Shown here: piece by piece, positions 1 through 8,067 of the stretch | How positions within the stretch are numbered: position 1 is the first letter of the stretch | Layout: each line of letters opens with the position of its first letter | Assembly (NCBI GenBank): GCA_030149165.1 | Contig: JASBRY010000009.1 | Location: 682,001 to 746,000 of the forward strand | Length of the DNA stretch: 64,000 bases | Source of the DNA: Phycisphaerales bacterium | Lineage (GTDB): Bacteria > Planctomycetota > Phycisphaerae > Phycisphaerales > UBA1924 | Direction: 5' to 3' | Program-made: the position numbers and the translations under genes | The notes under the pieces: generated by a model | The model's database searches: none | What the model saw: only the letters and a program-made list of their open reading frames with translations | Told to the model about the DNA's origin: nothing

Positions 1-195
1 GCCTGGTACAAAGCTCGAGCCGTCTGGATTGATTCCGGAGACATCATTGAGCTGGGAGAAAGTGATCCCGCCGTCAACGAATGTTTCTCCTGCGAATCCT
101 TCGGGTGCAGATTCGAAGTCCGCGAGCCCGGCGAGAGTGGAGCTCGCGAGGAGTGTTGGGATGAGTGCTTGTACCATGAGTGTGCCCTTATTCAT
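1..195 (-). CDS. Exported protein, N-terminal part (cut by window edge)
   Basis: The minus strand is open from an ATG at 195 to the window edge (65 codons) with no stop. An AAAGGAA ribosome site lies 6 nt upstream. The first 23 or so residues form a typical Sec signal (MNKG, then a hydrophobic run ending near ALA/ADFES). The mature part begins with a surface-protein-like stretch (DFESAPEGFAGETFVDGGITF), a style common in PEP-CTERM proteins. It follows the HAF-repeat gene on the same strand after a 49-nt gap, so the two may be co-transcribed. The C-terminus is outside the window, so the sorting signal and function cannot be judged. Confidence 0.7.
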   Translation of the reverse strand, partial: MNKGTLMVQALIPTLLASSTLAGLADFESAPEGFAGETFVDGGITFSQLNDVSGINPDGSSFVPG

Positions 196-244
196 TGGAT
201 TTCCTTTATGAAAAGTGGTGAGTGATCAGTCAGTTGTTTGTTAT

Positions 245-1366
245 TTACTTGCTTGAACGATTCCGACGTGTGCTCAGTATCCCGCCCATCGCGAGCAAGC
301 TCAGAGCGCTCGGTGTTGGGACAAAGCCCTCGATGACGAACGCAGAGGTCGTGCCGTCCTGGAGCAAGCCGTATCCGACGATATCGCCGTTGTTATTGAC
401 GCCGGTTGCTTCGATGAGCAGCGAGAACATGGAGCTTTCATCAAGCAGGTTGTTCAGGTCGTACATCGTGCCTTCGACCCATGCCCATGCACGCGAATCG
501 ATACCCGAGTGTGTGCCGTCCCATGAGTAACCGACGATCATGCCGTTGTCATTGACATCGTTTGCTTCAGAAGTGTTGAGCCCGTCAAGTGATCCAAGCA
601 GCATCGGAGGGCCGGGAGGTCCCATGAGGTCGTTGGTAAAGATCGCGGCTTGCCAAGCACCATCAGTCCCGAAGTTGGTATGACCAACGCTCATGCCGTT
701 GTCATTGATCGCCGTCGCGATGGAGAAGTTGAACCCCGCCGGTCCGAGATCAGCGGTCATGTACCCACCGCGATCGTCTGGCATCGCGATCGATGCCGTA
801 TCCGGATCTCCAAAGAAGAACGAGTGTCCGACCATGACGCCGTTGTTATTAATGCTCAGGTTCGAACCTCCCATTCCCAGCGTTCCAACCGCTTGTCCTC
901 CTGAGCTGTCCCAGAGGAATCCCTGACTGAAAGCTCCAAAGAAACTCGCGCTCCCGACAACCTGACCAAGATTATTGATATCACGCGCGACGGAGCTCCC
1001 AACGACACCCATGTCAGCGCCGAGATCTGTGATGCGCCCGTTGTCCCAGAGTGTTGCGGTGCGCATGCCGCTGGAAGTCGCTTCTGAGTAGCCAACAACC
1101 TGTCCCAAGTTGTTGATCGCGTATCCGAAGGAGGTGTCGTAGCCAGAAGCAGCACCCAGGTTCATACCAACTCCGCTCGCGTCCCAAACAGTGGTACTAA
1201 TCGAGAGTCCCGAATTGGATTGGCCAACAACCTGTCCCATGTCGTTGATGTCGTGTGCAAGCGTGGATCCGCCGGCTGGTCCTTGGAGGGCAGTCACGCT
1301 CTGTGCGGCCGCGATTCCGCTGATGCTTGCGATGCACAGCGCTGCTGAGATACTTGTTGCTTTCAT
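245..1366 (-). CDS. Exported HAF-repeat protein with PEP-CTERM-like tail
   Basis: This 373-aa protein starts at an ATG with AGGAGATG upstream. Residues 1-21 are a signal peptide (cleavage near AAA-QS). The body holds about seven repeats of roughly 45 residues with the core [DA]IN[ND]xGxxVGxS (e.g. INDMGQVVGQS, INNLGQVVGYS, VNDNGMIVGYS). That is the signature of the probable extracellular HAF repeat family, expected to fold as beta blades. The C-terminus (PTPSALSLLAMGG followed by STRRNR) is a planctomycete PEP-CTERM-like tail: proline box, hydrophobic helix, basic end. It should be exported and processed at the inner membrane. The molecular role of HAF proteins is unknown. Confidence 0.85.
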   Translation of the reverse strand: MKATSISAALCIASISGIAAAQSVTALQGPAGGSTLAHDINDMGQVVGQSNSGLSISTTVWDASGVGMNLGAASGYDTSFGYAINNLGQVVGYSEATSSGMRTATLWDNGRITDLGADMGVVGSSVARDINNLGQVVGSASFFGAFSQGFLWDSSGGQAVGTLGMGGSNLSINNNGVMVGHSFFFGDPDTASIAMPDDRGGYMTADLGPAGFNFSIATAINDNGMSVGHTNFGTDGAWQAAIFTNDLMGPPGPPMLLGSLDGLNTSEANDVNDNGMIVGYSWDGTHSGIDSRAWAWVEGTMYDLNNLLDESSMFSLLIEATGVNNNGDIVGYGLLQDGTTSAFVIEGFVPTPSALSLLAMGGILSTRRNRSSK

Positions 1367-1458
1367 GTGGTCATCTCCTGTTTCTCATCTCTATAAGAGG
1401 TATTGGGGTCTTGCATCCCCGTCTGTCGTGGCCGTAGGGGATTCTTCGTTGAAAATTG

Positions 1459-1486
1459 AATATACAGAAATCTGACTTGAAATCAA
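1459..1486 (-). promoter_or_regulatory. Promoter for the HAF-repeat gene
   Basis: On the minus strand TTGATT (1486-1481) and TATATT (1464-1459) are separated by 16 nt. The predicted transcript start near 1452 gives a leader of about 85 nt. It interleaves with a plus-strand promoter at 1477-1505, so the two divergent genes share one control region. An ATCTGA/TCAGAT inverted repeat sits inside it. Confidence 0.5.
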
Positions 1487-1505
1487 CCCTGAAATCAGAT
1501 ATTCT
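1477..1505 (+). promoter_or_regulatory. Promoter for the 1562-2902 gene
   Basis: TTGAAA (1477-1482), a 17-nt spacer and TATTCT (1500-1505) form a good sigma-70-type promoter, with a predicted start near 1512. It overlaps the divergent promoter of the HAF-repeat gene. Confidence 0.5.
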
Positions 1506-1561
1506 CTCAAAAACATCCCCCAAAGCGGGAATTTGTACAGGAATAGGTGAAAGCGGGTTTC

Positions 1562-2902
1562 ATGTCTCGACATCTTTCAGAGAATCCACATCAAGCTTTT
1601 TTACGCACAACAGCCTTAGAAGGCGGTATTGTGCATGTGATGCCTGCTGATTCCTTAATGAGCTTGAAATCTAAATCAGCCCCGCTCAGTGCTTCTGAGC
1701 GAGCTCGATGTGAGCGTGTCGCCGCTCGACTGCACGGCGATCTCGAGGCGCTGATCAATCTGCTCCCTGAGCACGCCAGAGGCGGATCGGGGATGTCCAG
1801 ACATCTCGGAGTGGTCCGCAATACCTGTCAGCGACTGGCGCATGCACTCTCCGATGATCAACCAAGTCTGCAGACACTGGTGAAACTCCCAGGCACCAAA
1901 GGACTCCGCCTGCTCATCGATGCGATGAAAGAGCACAAGTACGACAAATCCGTCATCGAGATCGCGATCACCGCGATCGACCAGTTCGATGTGTTGATCC
2001 GCGAATACGCAGGATCACACTCCAAGCTCATCGCACGCATCGATGCGCAGACCAAAGATGACGAGCCGTTCGAACTCGCCTCACTCAGCGCACGCCAGAA
2101 TCTGTATCGTGCCGCGACCGGGATCACCGGACGAGCTGCACAAACAACGATCTCGCTCTACGCATTCAGACACGCACCTGAAGATCCCAACATCCTCCAG
2201 CGTGCGATCGCGACCGGGATGATCCAGACCACTGTTGTTCCAGGAGGAATGCCGGTCGTCATTTCCAATGGCAACACCATCCAATGGGATGACGAGTTCG
2301 CGCAAGCACTCAAAAATCTTGATGATTCAGACGCACAGGGATCGACGCCTGATGCGCTGCTGCAGGAGTTTTGTTCCCAGCCACTCCCGACGGTCACCTC
2401 GCGCGGGAGTTCGGAGTCCTTAATCCGTGTGATCGATCCGAAGAATCTCGATGGACCGCAAACCTTCGATGTGGTCAGCGCGGCGCGTTCGAATCATCCG
2501 GTCCTCGATCCCAACGGGCGACCAATTTTCGACGAGGTCTGGTCGCTCTCCAACTGTCCATGCACTCGACTGATTTTCGACATCTATCTCCACGAGGAGA
2601 TGGAGCGGATGTATCGTCCATCAGTGGATGCGCAGATGTGGAACCCAAACCTCTCAGCTCCCGGCGGAGACAAGTGGGTGCTGCGTTATCCACAACTCCC
2701 GACGCTCGAACTACTGGGGCGCGGACTGACCAACGCCGCGTCCAAGGGATACTCAAGACACAAAGACCTCACCGAAGCATTCTTCGATCGGATCGGATGG
2801 GATCCGGATGAGTTCTTTGGTCTTCGTTGCGAAGTTGAGTTCCCAATCTGGCGCGGCGGCTACTGCATCAAGTTCAAGCCAATCCAGCCCGCAACTGAAT
2901 AA
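1562..2902 (+). CDS. Unknown 446-aa protein
   Basis: I do not recognise a family. The frame also offers a GTG at 1547. The ATG at 1562 is preferred because AGGTGA (1545-1550) can serve as its ribosome site. No signal peptide or membrane segment is visible, so it is probably cytoplasmic. The N-terminal half is helical (ERARCERVAARLHGDLEAL, then a helix-rich segment to about residue 190). The C-terminal half is mixed, with a CPCTRLIFDIYLHEEMERMY segment and a final Trp/Tyr/Cys-rich stretch. A complete promoter lies just upstream and the gene stands alone, divergent from an exported protein. A planctomycete-specific regulator is possible, but nothing in the sequence proves it. Confidence 0.7.
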   Translation: MSRHLSENPHQAFLRTTALEGGIVHVMPADSLMSLKSKSAPLSASERARCERVAARLHGDLEALINLLPEHARGGSGMSRHLGVVRNTCQRLAHALSDDQPSLQTLVKLPGTKGLRLLIDAMKEHKYDKSVIEIAITAIDQFDVLIREYAGSHSKLIARIDAQTKDDEPFELASLSARQNLYRAATGITGRAAQTTISLYAFRHAPEDPNILQRAIATGMIQTTVVPGGMPVVISNGNTIQWDDEFAQALKNLDDSDAQGSTPDALLQEFCSQPLPTVTSRGSSESLIRVIDPKNLDGPQTFDVVSAARSNHPVLDPNGRPIFDEVWSLSNCPCTRLIFDIYLHEEMERMYRPSVDAQMWNPNLSAPGGDKWVLRYPQLPTLELLGRGLTNAASKGYSRHKDLTEAFFDRIGWDPDEFFGLRCEVEFPIWRGGYCIKFKPIQPATE

Positions 2903-2991
2903 GCAACCTTCCGAACCCCTCTCAAAGCGCAGAAATGCGGGTATCTAAGAGAGTTTCTGCGATTGAGTCTCAATTGGAGCGATCTATTGGG

Positions 2992-2997
2992 TATACT
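2992..2997 (+). promoter_or_regulatory. -10 box upstream of feoAB
   Basis: TATACT lies 28 nt before the feoA start. No good -35 is present at 17 nt; TTGAGT at 2963 is too far away. No obvious Fur or DtxR operator was seen. Confidence 0.4.
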
Positions 2998-3025
2998 CAG
3001 GTACGATTTGTACCAGGAGTCCCTC

Positions 3026-3316
3026 GTGTTGACAACGCACACAACTGATCTCGATCAAGCACCGAAGCAGTCAATCCCGTTGACGCAGCTCTCGCGTGGA
3101 CAACGCGGTCGTGTCCAGATCAACGGCTCCACTGAAGAAGTGAAAATGCTTCGTGCGATGGGACTGCGTCCAAACGCATCAGTCACAATGTGTCGTCTCG
3201 GAGAGCCTTGCATCGTGTCGCTCAGCGGCGCGTGCGGCGGCGGATGTCGTATCGGTCTCGCGAAAGAAATCGCCGGACGCGTGATGGTCAGTGTCGACTC
3301 CGAAACCCAGAAGTAA
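3026..3316 (+). CDS. feoA: FeoA-family ferrous iron transport protein
   Basis: A 96-aa SH3-like FeoA protein that supports Fe2+ uptake by FeoB. The frame extends upstream to a TTG at 2963, but GTG at 3026 has AGGAG 7 nt before it and is the better start. The FeoA core runs from about residue 18 to 90: LTQLSRGQRGRVQING, then MLRAMGLRPNASV, and a GRVMVS end. The insert GACGGGCRIGL is Gly/Cys-rich. It lies 7 nt upstream of feoB, so the two are co-transcribed. The family is clear; iron regulation is expected but no operator was seen. Confidence 0.9.
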   Translation: MLTTHTTDLDQAPKQSIPLTQLSRGQRGRVQINGSTEEVKMLRAMGLRPNASVTMCRLGEPCIVSLSGACGGGCRIGLAKEIAGRVMVSVDSETQK

Positions 3317-3323
3317 TTCATCA

Positions 3324-5231
3324 ATGAGCAGCGTCGATACCCCACCTGTTGTCGATCGCCGCATCATCGCGCTGCTTGGGAATCCCAATGTCGGGAAGAC
3401 CACGCTGTTTAACCGCATCGTTGGGATCCGCGCCAAGACCTCCAACTTTCCCGGCACGACCCAAGAAGCGCGATACGCATTGCACAAGGATGCCGTGCTC
3501 ATTGATCTCCCAGGTATCTACTCGCTCAATCTCGAGCAGTCCGAATCAAGAGTCTGCCGAGAAACGCTATTGGGTGAACTCGCACCGATCGGTGTTGAAG
3601 CGCATGTCCCCAACGCGATCCTCGTCGTGCTCGACGCGACCAACCTGTCACGGAATCTGACGCTTGTCGCGGAAGCAATCGAGCGGAGACTCCCAACAGT
3701 CGTCGCGGTCAACATGATCGATCAAGCGAAACGGCGAGGGATTCACATCGACCTTGAGCGACTCAGCGAATGCCTGGGATGCACAGTCGTTGGATGCTCA
3801 GGGAAAACAGGCGAAGGCATCAATCAACTCCACGAAGCGCTCGAACACGCGAAGGTCCCCGATCGCAGTGCTCCGACGGATCTGGACGCGATCGAAGCGT
3901 GGAGCGATGACATCTACGCGCTCGTCGCCGCGGCTCGTGAGACTCCGGTTGATGATCGACTCACCGATCGACTCGATCGCGCGTTCACGCATCCGCTCAT
4001 TGGTGTGCTCACTTTCGCGATCATCATGACCGGCTTGTTCTGGGTGATCTTCAAACTCGCCTCGATCCCGATGGATCTCATCGACGCGTGGTTCGGGACC
4101 ATCGGGGGTTGGGTCGGATCGATCCTCCCAGAGGGCGCGATCCGCGATTTGATTGCTGATGGGATTATCGCTGGAGTGGGGGGGACGGTGATCTTCCTTC
4201 CTCAGATCGTCTTACTGTTCTTCCTGCTCGCGCTGCTGGAGGGGACGGGATACCTCGCTCGCGCTGCGTTTGTGATCGATCGTGTGCTGCGTCCATTCGG
4301 ATTGAGCGGACACGCGTTTGTGCCGTTGCTCTCTAGCCACGCGTGCGCAATCCCTGGGATCATGGCGGCACGCGCTGTCCCCGATCCCAAAGATCGGCTC
4401 GCAACGATCCTCGTCGCGCCGTTCATGAGCTGCACCGCTCGCATTCCGGTCTATGTGCTGCTGACTGTTATCCTGTTCCCAGATTCACCAGCGATGCAAG
4501 CGCTCGCGTTCACCTCGTGCTATGTGATCGGTGTGCTCGCGGGATTGTTCAGCTCATTGCTGGCGCGCCGAACCATTTTGCGTGGTCCGTCACGACCGAT
4601 GGCGATGGAACTCCCGAGCTACCGCTTCCCGGATCTCAAAGCCACGTTGATGCTGACATTCGACCGAGCGATGGCGTTCCTCCGCAAAGCGGGGACACTG
4701 ATCGTCGCCGTATCCATCGTGCTGTGGTGGCTCAACGCGTATCCAAACAAACCAGTCGATATCGATCCCGCGACTCAGATGACCGCCGAGCAGGTTGAGC
4801 AGTTCCAAGCATCCGAGCAAGCACGCAACTCGTTCCTCGGACAGATCGGTTCAGTCGTCCAGCCGGTCTTCGAGCCGTTGGGATACGATCGCAAGCTCAC
4901 GATCGGTGTCCTCGCAAGCTTCGCGGCTCGCGAGGTGTTCGTCTCCACGATGGCCGTGCAGGTGGTGGGGAGCGATGACACAGAGGACGAAGGCGTGCTG
5001 AATTCCATCGCAAACGCAAAACGCGATGATGGGACTGTGCTCTTCGATCGCGCCACGAGCTGGTCGTTATTGATGTACTACATCCTCGCGATGCTGTGTC
5101 TCCCAACCGTCGTCGTCACTGCGAAAGAATCCGGCGGCTGGCGATGGGCCTTACTCCAACTCGGATGGATGACACTCCTCGCATACGGTGGGGCGCTGAT
5201 TGTCTATCAGTCCATCACGCTCTTGTCGTGA
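3324..5231 (+). CDS. feoB: Ferrous iron transporter FeoB
   Basis: A 635-aa inner-membrane Fe2+ transporter with an N-terminal G domain. The G1 motif GNPNVGKT is at residues 19-26, DLPG (G3) and NMID (G4) follow, and a helical linker precedes the membrane part. The core carries two gate-type repeats with the typical LLSSHACAIPGIMA and FMSCTARIPVYVL segments, the conserved Cys-containing stretches of FeoB. A longer frame from GTG 3291 overlaps feoA; ATG 3324 is chosen because it lies just beyond the feoA stop. It is shorter than E. coli FeoB (773 aa) but within the bacterial range. No FeoC gene follows. Confidence 0.95.
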   Translation: MSSVDTPPVVDRRIIALLGNPNVGKTTLFNRIVGIRAKTSNFPGTTQEARYALHKDAVLIDLPGIYSLNLEQSESRVCRETLLGELAPIGVEAHVPNAILVVLDATNLSRNLTLVAEAIERRLPTVVAVNMIDQAKRRGIHIDLERLSECLGCTVVGCSGKTGEGINQLHEALEHAKVPDRSAPTDLDAIEAWSDDIYALVAAARETPVDDRLTDRLDRAFTHPLIGVLTFAIIMTGLFWVIFKLASIPMDLIDAWFGTIGGWVGSILPEGAIRDLIADGIIAGVGGTVIFLPQIVLLFFLLALLEGTGYLARAAFVIDRVLRPFGLSGHAFVPLLSSHACAIPGIMAARAVPDPKDRLATILVAPFMSCTARIPVYVLLTVILFPDSPAMQALAFTSCYVIGVLAGLFSSLLARRTILRGPSRPMAMELPSYRFPDLKATLMLTFDRAMAFLRKAGTLIVAVSIVLWWLNAYPNKPVDIDPATQMTAEQVEQFQASEQARNSFLGQIGSVVQPVFEPLGYDRKLTIGVLASFAAREVFVSTMAVQVVGSDDTEDEGVLNSIANAKRDDGTVLFDRATSWSLLMYYILAMLCLPTVVVTAKESGGWRWALLQLGWMTLLAYGGALIVYQSITLLS

Positions 5232-5247
5232 GGCGCTAGAGTATCAC

Positions 5248-5400
5248 ATGCCTGTAGATGATTGGCAGTTCTGGGTCGTGACAGCAGTGGGGGCGCTCGC
5301 TGCGCTGTGGTTGATCCGTCTGGTGCTTCCAAAGAAGAAAAAAGGCACCAGAGCCTCACTGACAGTTGACGGCAAACCAGTCAAGAAATCAGGATCGTGA
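5248..5400 (+). CDS. Small single-pass membrane protein downstream of feoB
   Basis: A 50-aa protein with one membrane helix ([19 protein letters not shown]) followed by a basic tail (PKKKKG). It starts 16 nt after feoB. Its position and size resemble the small FeoB-associated membrane peptides of other bacteria, but it has no cysteine, so it is not the Cys-rich type. A role in the Feo complex is inferred from position only. The ribosome site is weak. Confidence 0.55.
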   Translation: MPVDDWQFWVVTAVGALAALWLIRLVLPKKKKGTRASLTVDGKPVKKSGS

Positions 5401-5420
5401 TCCCGATCGCGGAGCGTTCC

Positions 5421-5426
5421 TATACT
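5421..5426 (+). promoter_or_regulatory. -10 box 5 nt before the CoA-transferase start
   Basis: TATACT is followed by CGTGC and then the ATG at 5432. A start site 6-7 nt after the hexamer would fall on the ATG, giving a leaderless mRNA. No Shine-Dalgarno sequence is present. Confidence 0.45.
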
Positions 5427-5431
5427 CGTGC

Positions 5432-6094
5432 ATGCCACTCACACGCGATGAAATCACCAAACGCGCCGCTCAGGAACTCAAAGACGGTTATGTCGTCAAC
5501 CTCGGGATCGGGATGCCGACACTCGTCGCCAACCACATCCCCGACGGCATGGAGGTCTGGCTCCAGTCCGAAAACGGACTGCTCGGGATCGGACCATTCC
5601 CGACAGAAGACAAGGTCGATGCCGACCTGATCAACGCGGGGAAGCAGACCATCACCGCGCTCCCAGGATCGTCGTTCTTCTCAAGCTCCCAATCCTTCGG
5701 CATGATCCGAGGCGGACACATCGACATGTGCATATTGGGCGCCATGCAGATCTCCGAGAAAGGTGACATCGCCAACTGGATGATCCCAGGCAAAATGATC
5801 AAAGGCATGGGCGGCGCGATGGACCTCGTCGCGGGTGTCAAGAAGGTTGTGGTGACCATGGAGCACTGCAACAAGAAGGGCGAAGCGAAGATCCTCAAGG
5901 AATGCACGCTCCCGCTCACAGGACGCGCGTGCATCGACATGATCATCACCGACCTCTGTGTCCTGACGATGAACCACGAGCGTGGACTCTTCGAACTCAC
6001 GGAACTGGCGCCAGGTGTGACGGTCGATGAGGTTGTGGATAAAACCGAAGCGGAACTGGTTGTGAACGCGGAGCCTGCGGTCGTCACGGTTTGA
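5432..6094 (+). CDS. scoB: 3-oxoacid CoA-transferase, subunit B
   Basis: A 220-aa beta subunit of a two-subunit CoA-transferase that moves CoA between succinyl-CoA and acetoacetate (ketone body or leucine breakdown). The catalytic glutamate is E47 in the SENGLLG motif, and the family segments NLGIGMPT and [14 protein letters not shown] are present. The size is normal for the B subunit. The usual partner, subunit A, is not adjacent: the genes on both sides are a feo-linked membrane peptide and an unknown protein. It must be encoded elsewhere if the enzyme is functional. The upstream in-frame extension to 5366 overlaps the previous gene and is rejected. Confidence 0.9.
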   Translation: MPLTRDEITKRAAQELKDGYVVNLGIGMPTLVANHIPDGMEVWLQSENGLLGIGPFPTEDKVDADLINAGKQTITALPGSSFFSSSQSFGMIRGGHIDMCILGAMQISEKGDIANWMIPGKMIKGMGGAMDLVAGVKKVVVTMEHCNKKGEAKILKECTLPLTGRACIDMIITDLCVLTMNHERGLFELTELAPGVTVDEVVDKTEAELVVNAEPAVVTV

Positions 6095-6228
6095 ACATGC
6101 TTCTGAGCCTTCATACACACTCACAAACCACTCGATCCGGGTGGTGCAGTGGTCTTCTATGACGAATCGAATTCGCCTGTGGTACGCTATGCCATCCTGC
6201 TCAAGGACCAACACAAGGGGATGCAGAC

Positions 6229-6585
6229 ATGGCGTTCTATGAAGTCACCGGCCAAGACCATCGCACACGCTCACAGAAAACCATCGAAGTCAGCGCCAAG
6301 AACGCCGACGACGCGGCACTGACTGCAGTTGATCACGGGCTCATCGAAGTCAAGGTCAATCAACTCACCGATCGCGATCTGCTCCACAAAGACCTCAAGT
6401 GCTTCATCTACGCTGATCCGCTCGCGACCAAGCGCGTCCACGCGATCCCGGTCAACGCAAACTTCCCGGCATCATTGCTCATGGATCATCCGATCCTCAC
6501 CATCGGCGCGGGAGTGCTGCTCGGACTCGGATCATTCCGATTGCTGGAACTGATCGTGACGCGTCTGATGAGCGTGCTGCTCTGA
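6229..6585 (+). CDS. Unknown 118-aa protein with C-terminal membrane segment
   Basis: Not recognised. The start is supported by AAGGGG 8 nt upstream, and TACGCT at 6183 could be the -10. Residues 1-70 look soluble and begin with a small strand-rich pattern (AFYEVTGQDHRTRSQKTIEV). Residues 85-118 form one or two hydrophobic stretches (LTIGAGVLLGLGSFRLLELIV). It converges on the next gene with 4 nt between stops. Confidence 0.6.
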   Translation: MAFYEVTGQDHRTRSQKTIEVSAKNADDAALTAVDHGLIEVKVNQLTDRDLLHKDLKCFIYADPLATKRVHAIPVNANFPASLLMDHPILTIGAGVLLGLGSFRLLELIVTRLMSVLL

Positions 6586-6589
6586 TCAA

Positions 6590-7420
6590 TCAAGGACCAT
6601 CGTTATCCTGCGGCTCAGCAGGATCAGCTGGTTCGTCTGTAGCTGGTTCATCCGCTTCGACTTCAACATCCACATCCGGGGCAATCTCACCCAGCGCGGT
6701 TGCGATCGCTTTCTGGACTTCATCCGACAAATCGACCGGCTCTGGATTTTCAGTCACGCCCGCTTCATCCGCCAGCGCCTTCGCATTGGCGATGAGTTCA
6801 CGGAGTTCCTCAGTGGAGACCTGATCCGCAGATTTGAGCGCGGTGATGGTCCGCCCATTCTCGTCGAGCTTGAGATTCAAGCGGATGTCATCATCATCCG
6901 GCGAATGCGTAATCGCGGGCTCAAGCACATCGTTCATCGTGTCGGGATCGATGGTTTTATCAAACAGACCTTGCATGTAGCGTGCGAGATCAACGCGTGC
7001 TTGTGCTTTTTCTTCGTCTTCAAGCTCGGATTGTGCGATGTAGAGACGATCGATCGAGATCACCATCGCTGATGGAACGACTGGAGATTGAGCGAGTTGC
7101 TCAGCGACCTGTCCGAGTTGGACCCATTCGATTTCGCCGTCTTCAAATCGCGTCATGAGTGATTCGACATGCACCATGATCTCGGCGTGTTCATTCGGAT
7201 CGATCTTCGCTTCCGTTAGCATCTGATCGATGGCTTTGGTGCTCGCATCCGCAGTCCATCCACGAATATTACTGATGACGAAGTAGGCGCCGACTCCAAC
7301 AAGGATGATCAGGACGAGCAGGACAACGCCGCATCCGACGAGGAGGTTCCCGCGTCGTGCCGGGAGTATCTGGCCCTTGCTCGGATTAGTGCTAGATTCG
7401 ACGATATTCGAGTGGTTCAT
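6590..7420 (-). CDS. Unknown single-pass membrane protein, acidic C-terminus
   Basis: A 276-aa protein starting at ATG with AAGGAA upstream. Residues 1-24 are cytoplasmic, followed by one strong helix (LLVGCGVVLLVLIILVGVGAYFVI). The outer part is helical, and the last 50 residues are rich in Asp, Glu and Pro (VEVEADEPATDEPADPAEP). No known domain is recognised. It is probably an inner-membrane protein facing the periplasm. Confidence 0.65.
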   Translation of the reverse strand: MNHSNIVESSTNPSKGQILPARRGNLLVGCGVVLLVLIILVGVGAYFVISNIRGWTADASTKAIDQMLTEAKIDPNEHAEIMVHVESLMTRFEDGEIEWVQLGQVAEQLAQSPVVPSAMVISIDRLYIAQSELEDEEKAQARVDLARYMQGLFDKTIDPDTMNDVLEPAITHSPDDDDIRLNLKLDENGRTITALKSADQVSTEELRELIANAKALADEAGVTENPEPVDLSDEVQKAIATALGEIAPDVDVEVEADEPATDEPADPAEPQDNDGP

Positions 7421-7513
7421 GGCTATTCCTTGTGCGTGTGTTCACATTCTATTCGGAATCACACGGCTTCAATTTCTCTCAGGTTCAAGGGTCTGAACAG
7501 TCCAGCGCAATAT

Positions 7514-7543
7514 TTGAACAGATTCAGAACTATACTCTATAGG
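7514..7543 (+). promoter_or_regulatory. Promoter for the DUF4332 gene
   Basis: TTGAAC (7514-7519) is followed after 17-18 nt by CTATAGG (7537-7543). An overlapping TATACT at 7531-7536 offers an alternative -10. The coding start is at 7579 with AGGGAG before it. Confidence 0.45.
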
Positions 7544-7578
7544 GACTATCCACCACACTCTCGCAGGGAGACAATAGA

Positions 7579-7989
7579 ATGGCTAACTACAAAGTTGAAG
7601 ATGTTGAAGGAATCGGACCTACTTTCGGAGAGAAACTCCGCGGAGCCGGGATCGAGGACACCGATACACTGCTCAACGCGTGCAAGACCCCAGCACAACG
7701 CAAGGATCTCGCTGAGAAGACCGGCATCTCAGACACCCATATCCTCAAGTGGGCAAACATGGTCGACCTCTACCGCATTAGCGGCGTCGGATCCGAGTTC
7801 TCCGAACTGCTCGAAGCATCAGGCGTCGACACTGTTCCAGAACTCGCGCAGCGCAACGCTGAGAATCTCGCCGCGAAAATGATCGAGGTCAATGACGCGA
7901 AGAGTCTGACTCGCCGGGTACCAACGGCTGCAGATGTCGAGAAGTGGGTCGCGGAAGCGAAGACTCTCCCTCGCGCTCTTGAGTACTAA
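7579..7989 (+). CDS. DUF4332 helix-hairpin-helix protein
   Basis: A 136-aa soluble protein made of two helix-hairpin-helix-like units: VEGIGPTFGEKLRGAGI near the N-terminus and ISGVGSEFSELLEASGV around residue 72. This arrangement matches the DUF4332 family, thought to bind nucleic acid but without a known biochemical role. The start has AGGGAG 6 nt upstream. A perfect terminator follows 38 nt after the stop, so this is a monocistronic unit. Confidence 0.85.
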   Translation: MANYKVEDVEGIGPTFGEKLRGAGIEDTDTLLNACKTPAQRKDLAEKTGISDTHILKWANMVDLYRISGVGSEFSELLEASGVDTVPELAQRNAENLAAKMIEVNDAKSLTRRVPTAADVEKWVAEAKTLPRALEY

Positions 7990-8027
7990 ACCACTCGATG
8001 AGTTGGATTGAACATTGAATGACTAAG

Positions 8028-8055
8028 ATCCCGGAGTACCGCTCCGGGATTTTTC
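8028..8055 (+). terminator. Intrinsic terminator after the DUF4332 gene
   Basis: A perfect 9-bp stem (ATCCCGGAG / CTCCGGGAT) with a 5-nt loop is followed by TTTTTC. It ends only 12 nt before the start codon of the dipeptidase gene. Confidence 0.9.
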
Positions 8056-8067
8056 TATGGAGAAAGC

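Noticed and set aside
6122-6155. Inverted repeat ACCACT...AGTGGT after scoB as a terminator
   Set aside because: The stem is short, the loop is long and no T-run follows.
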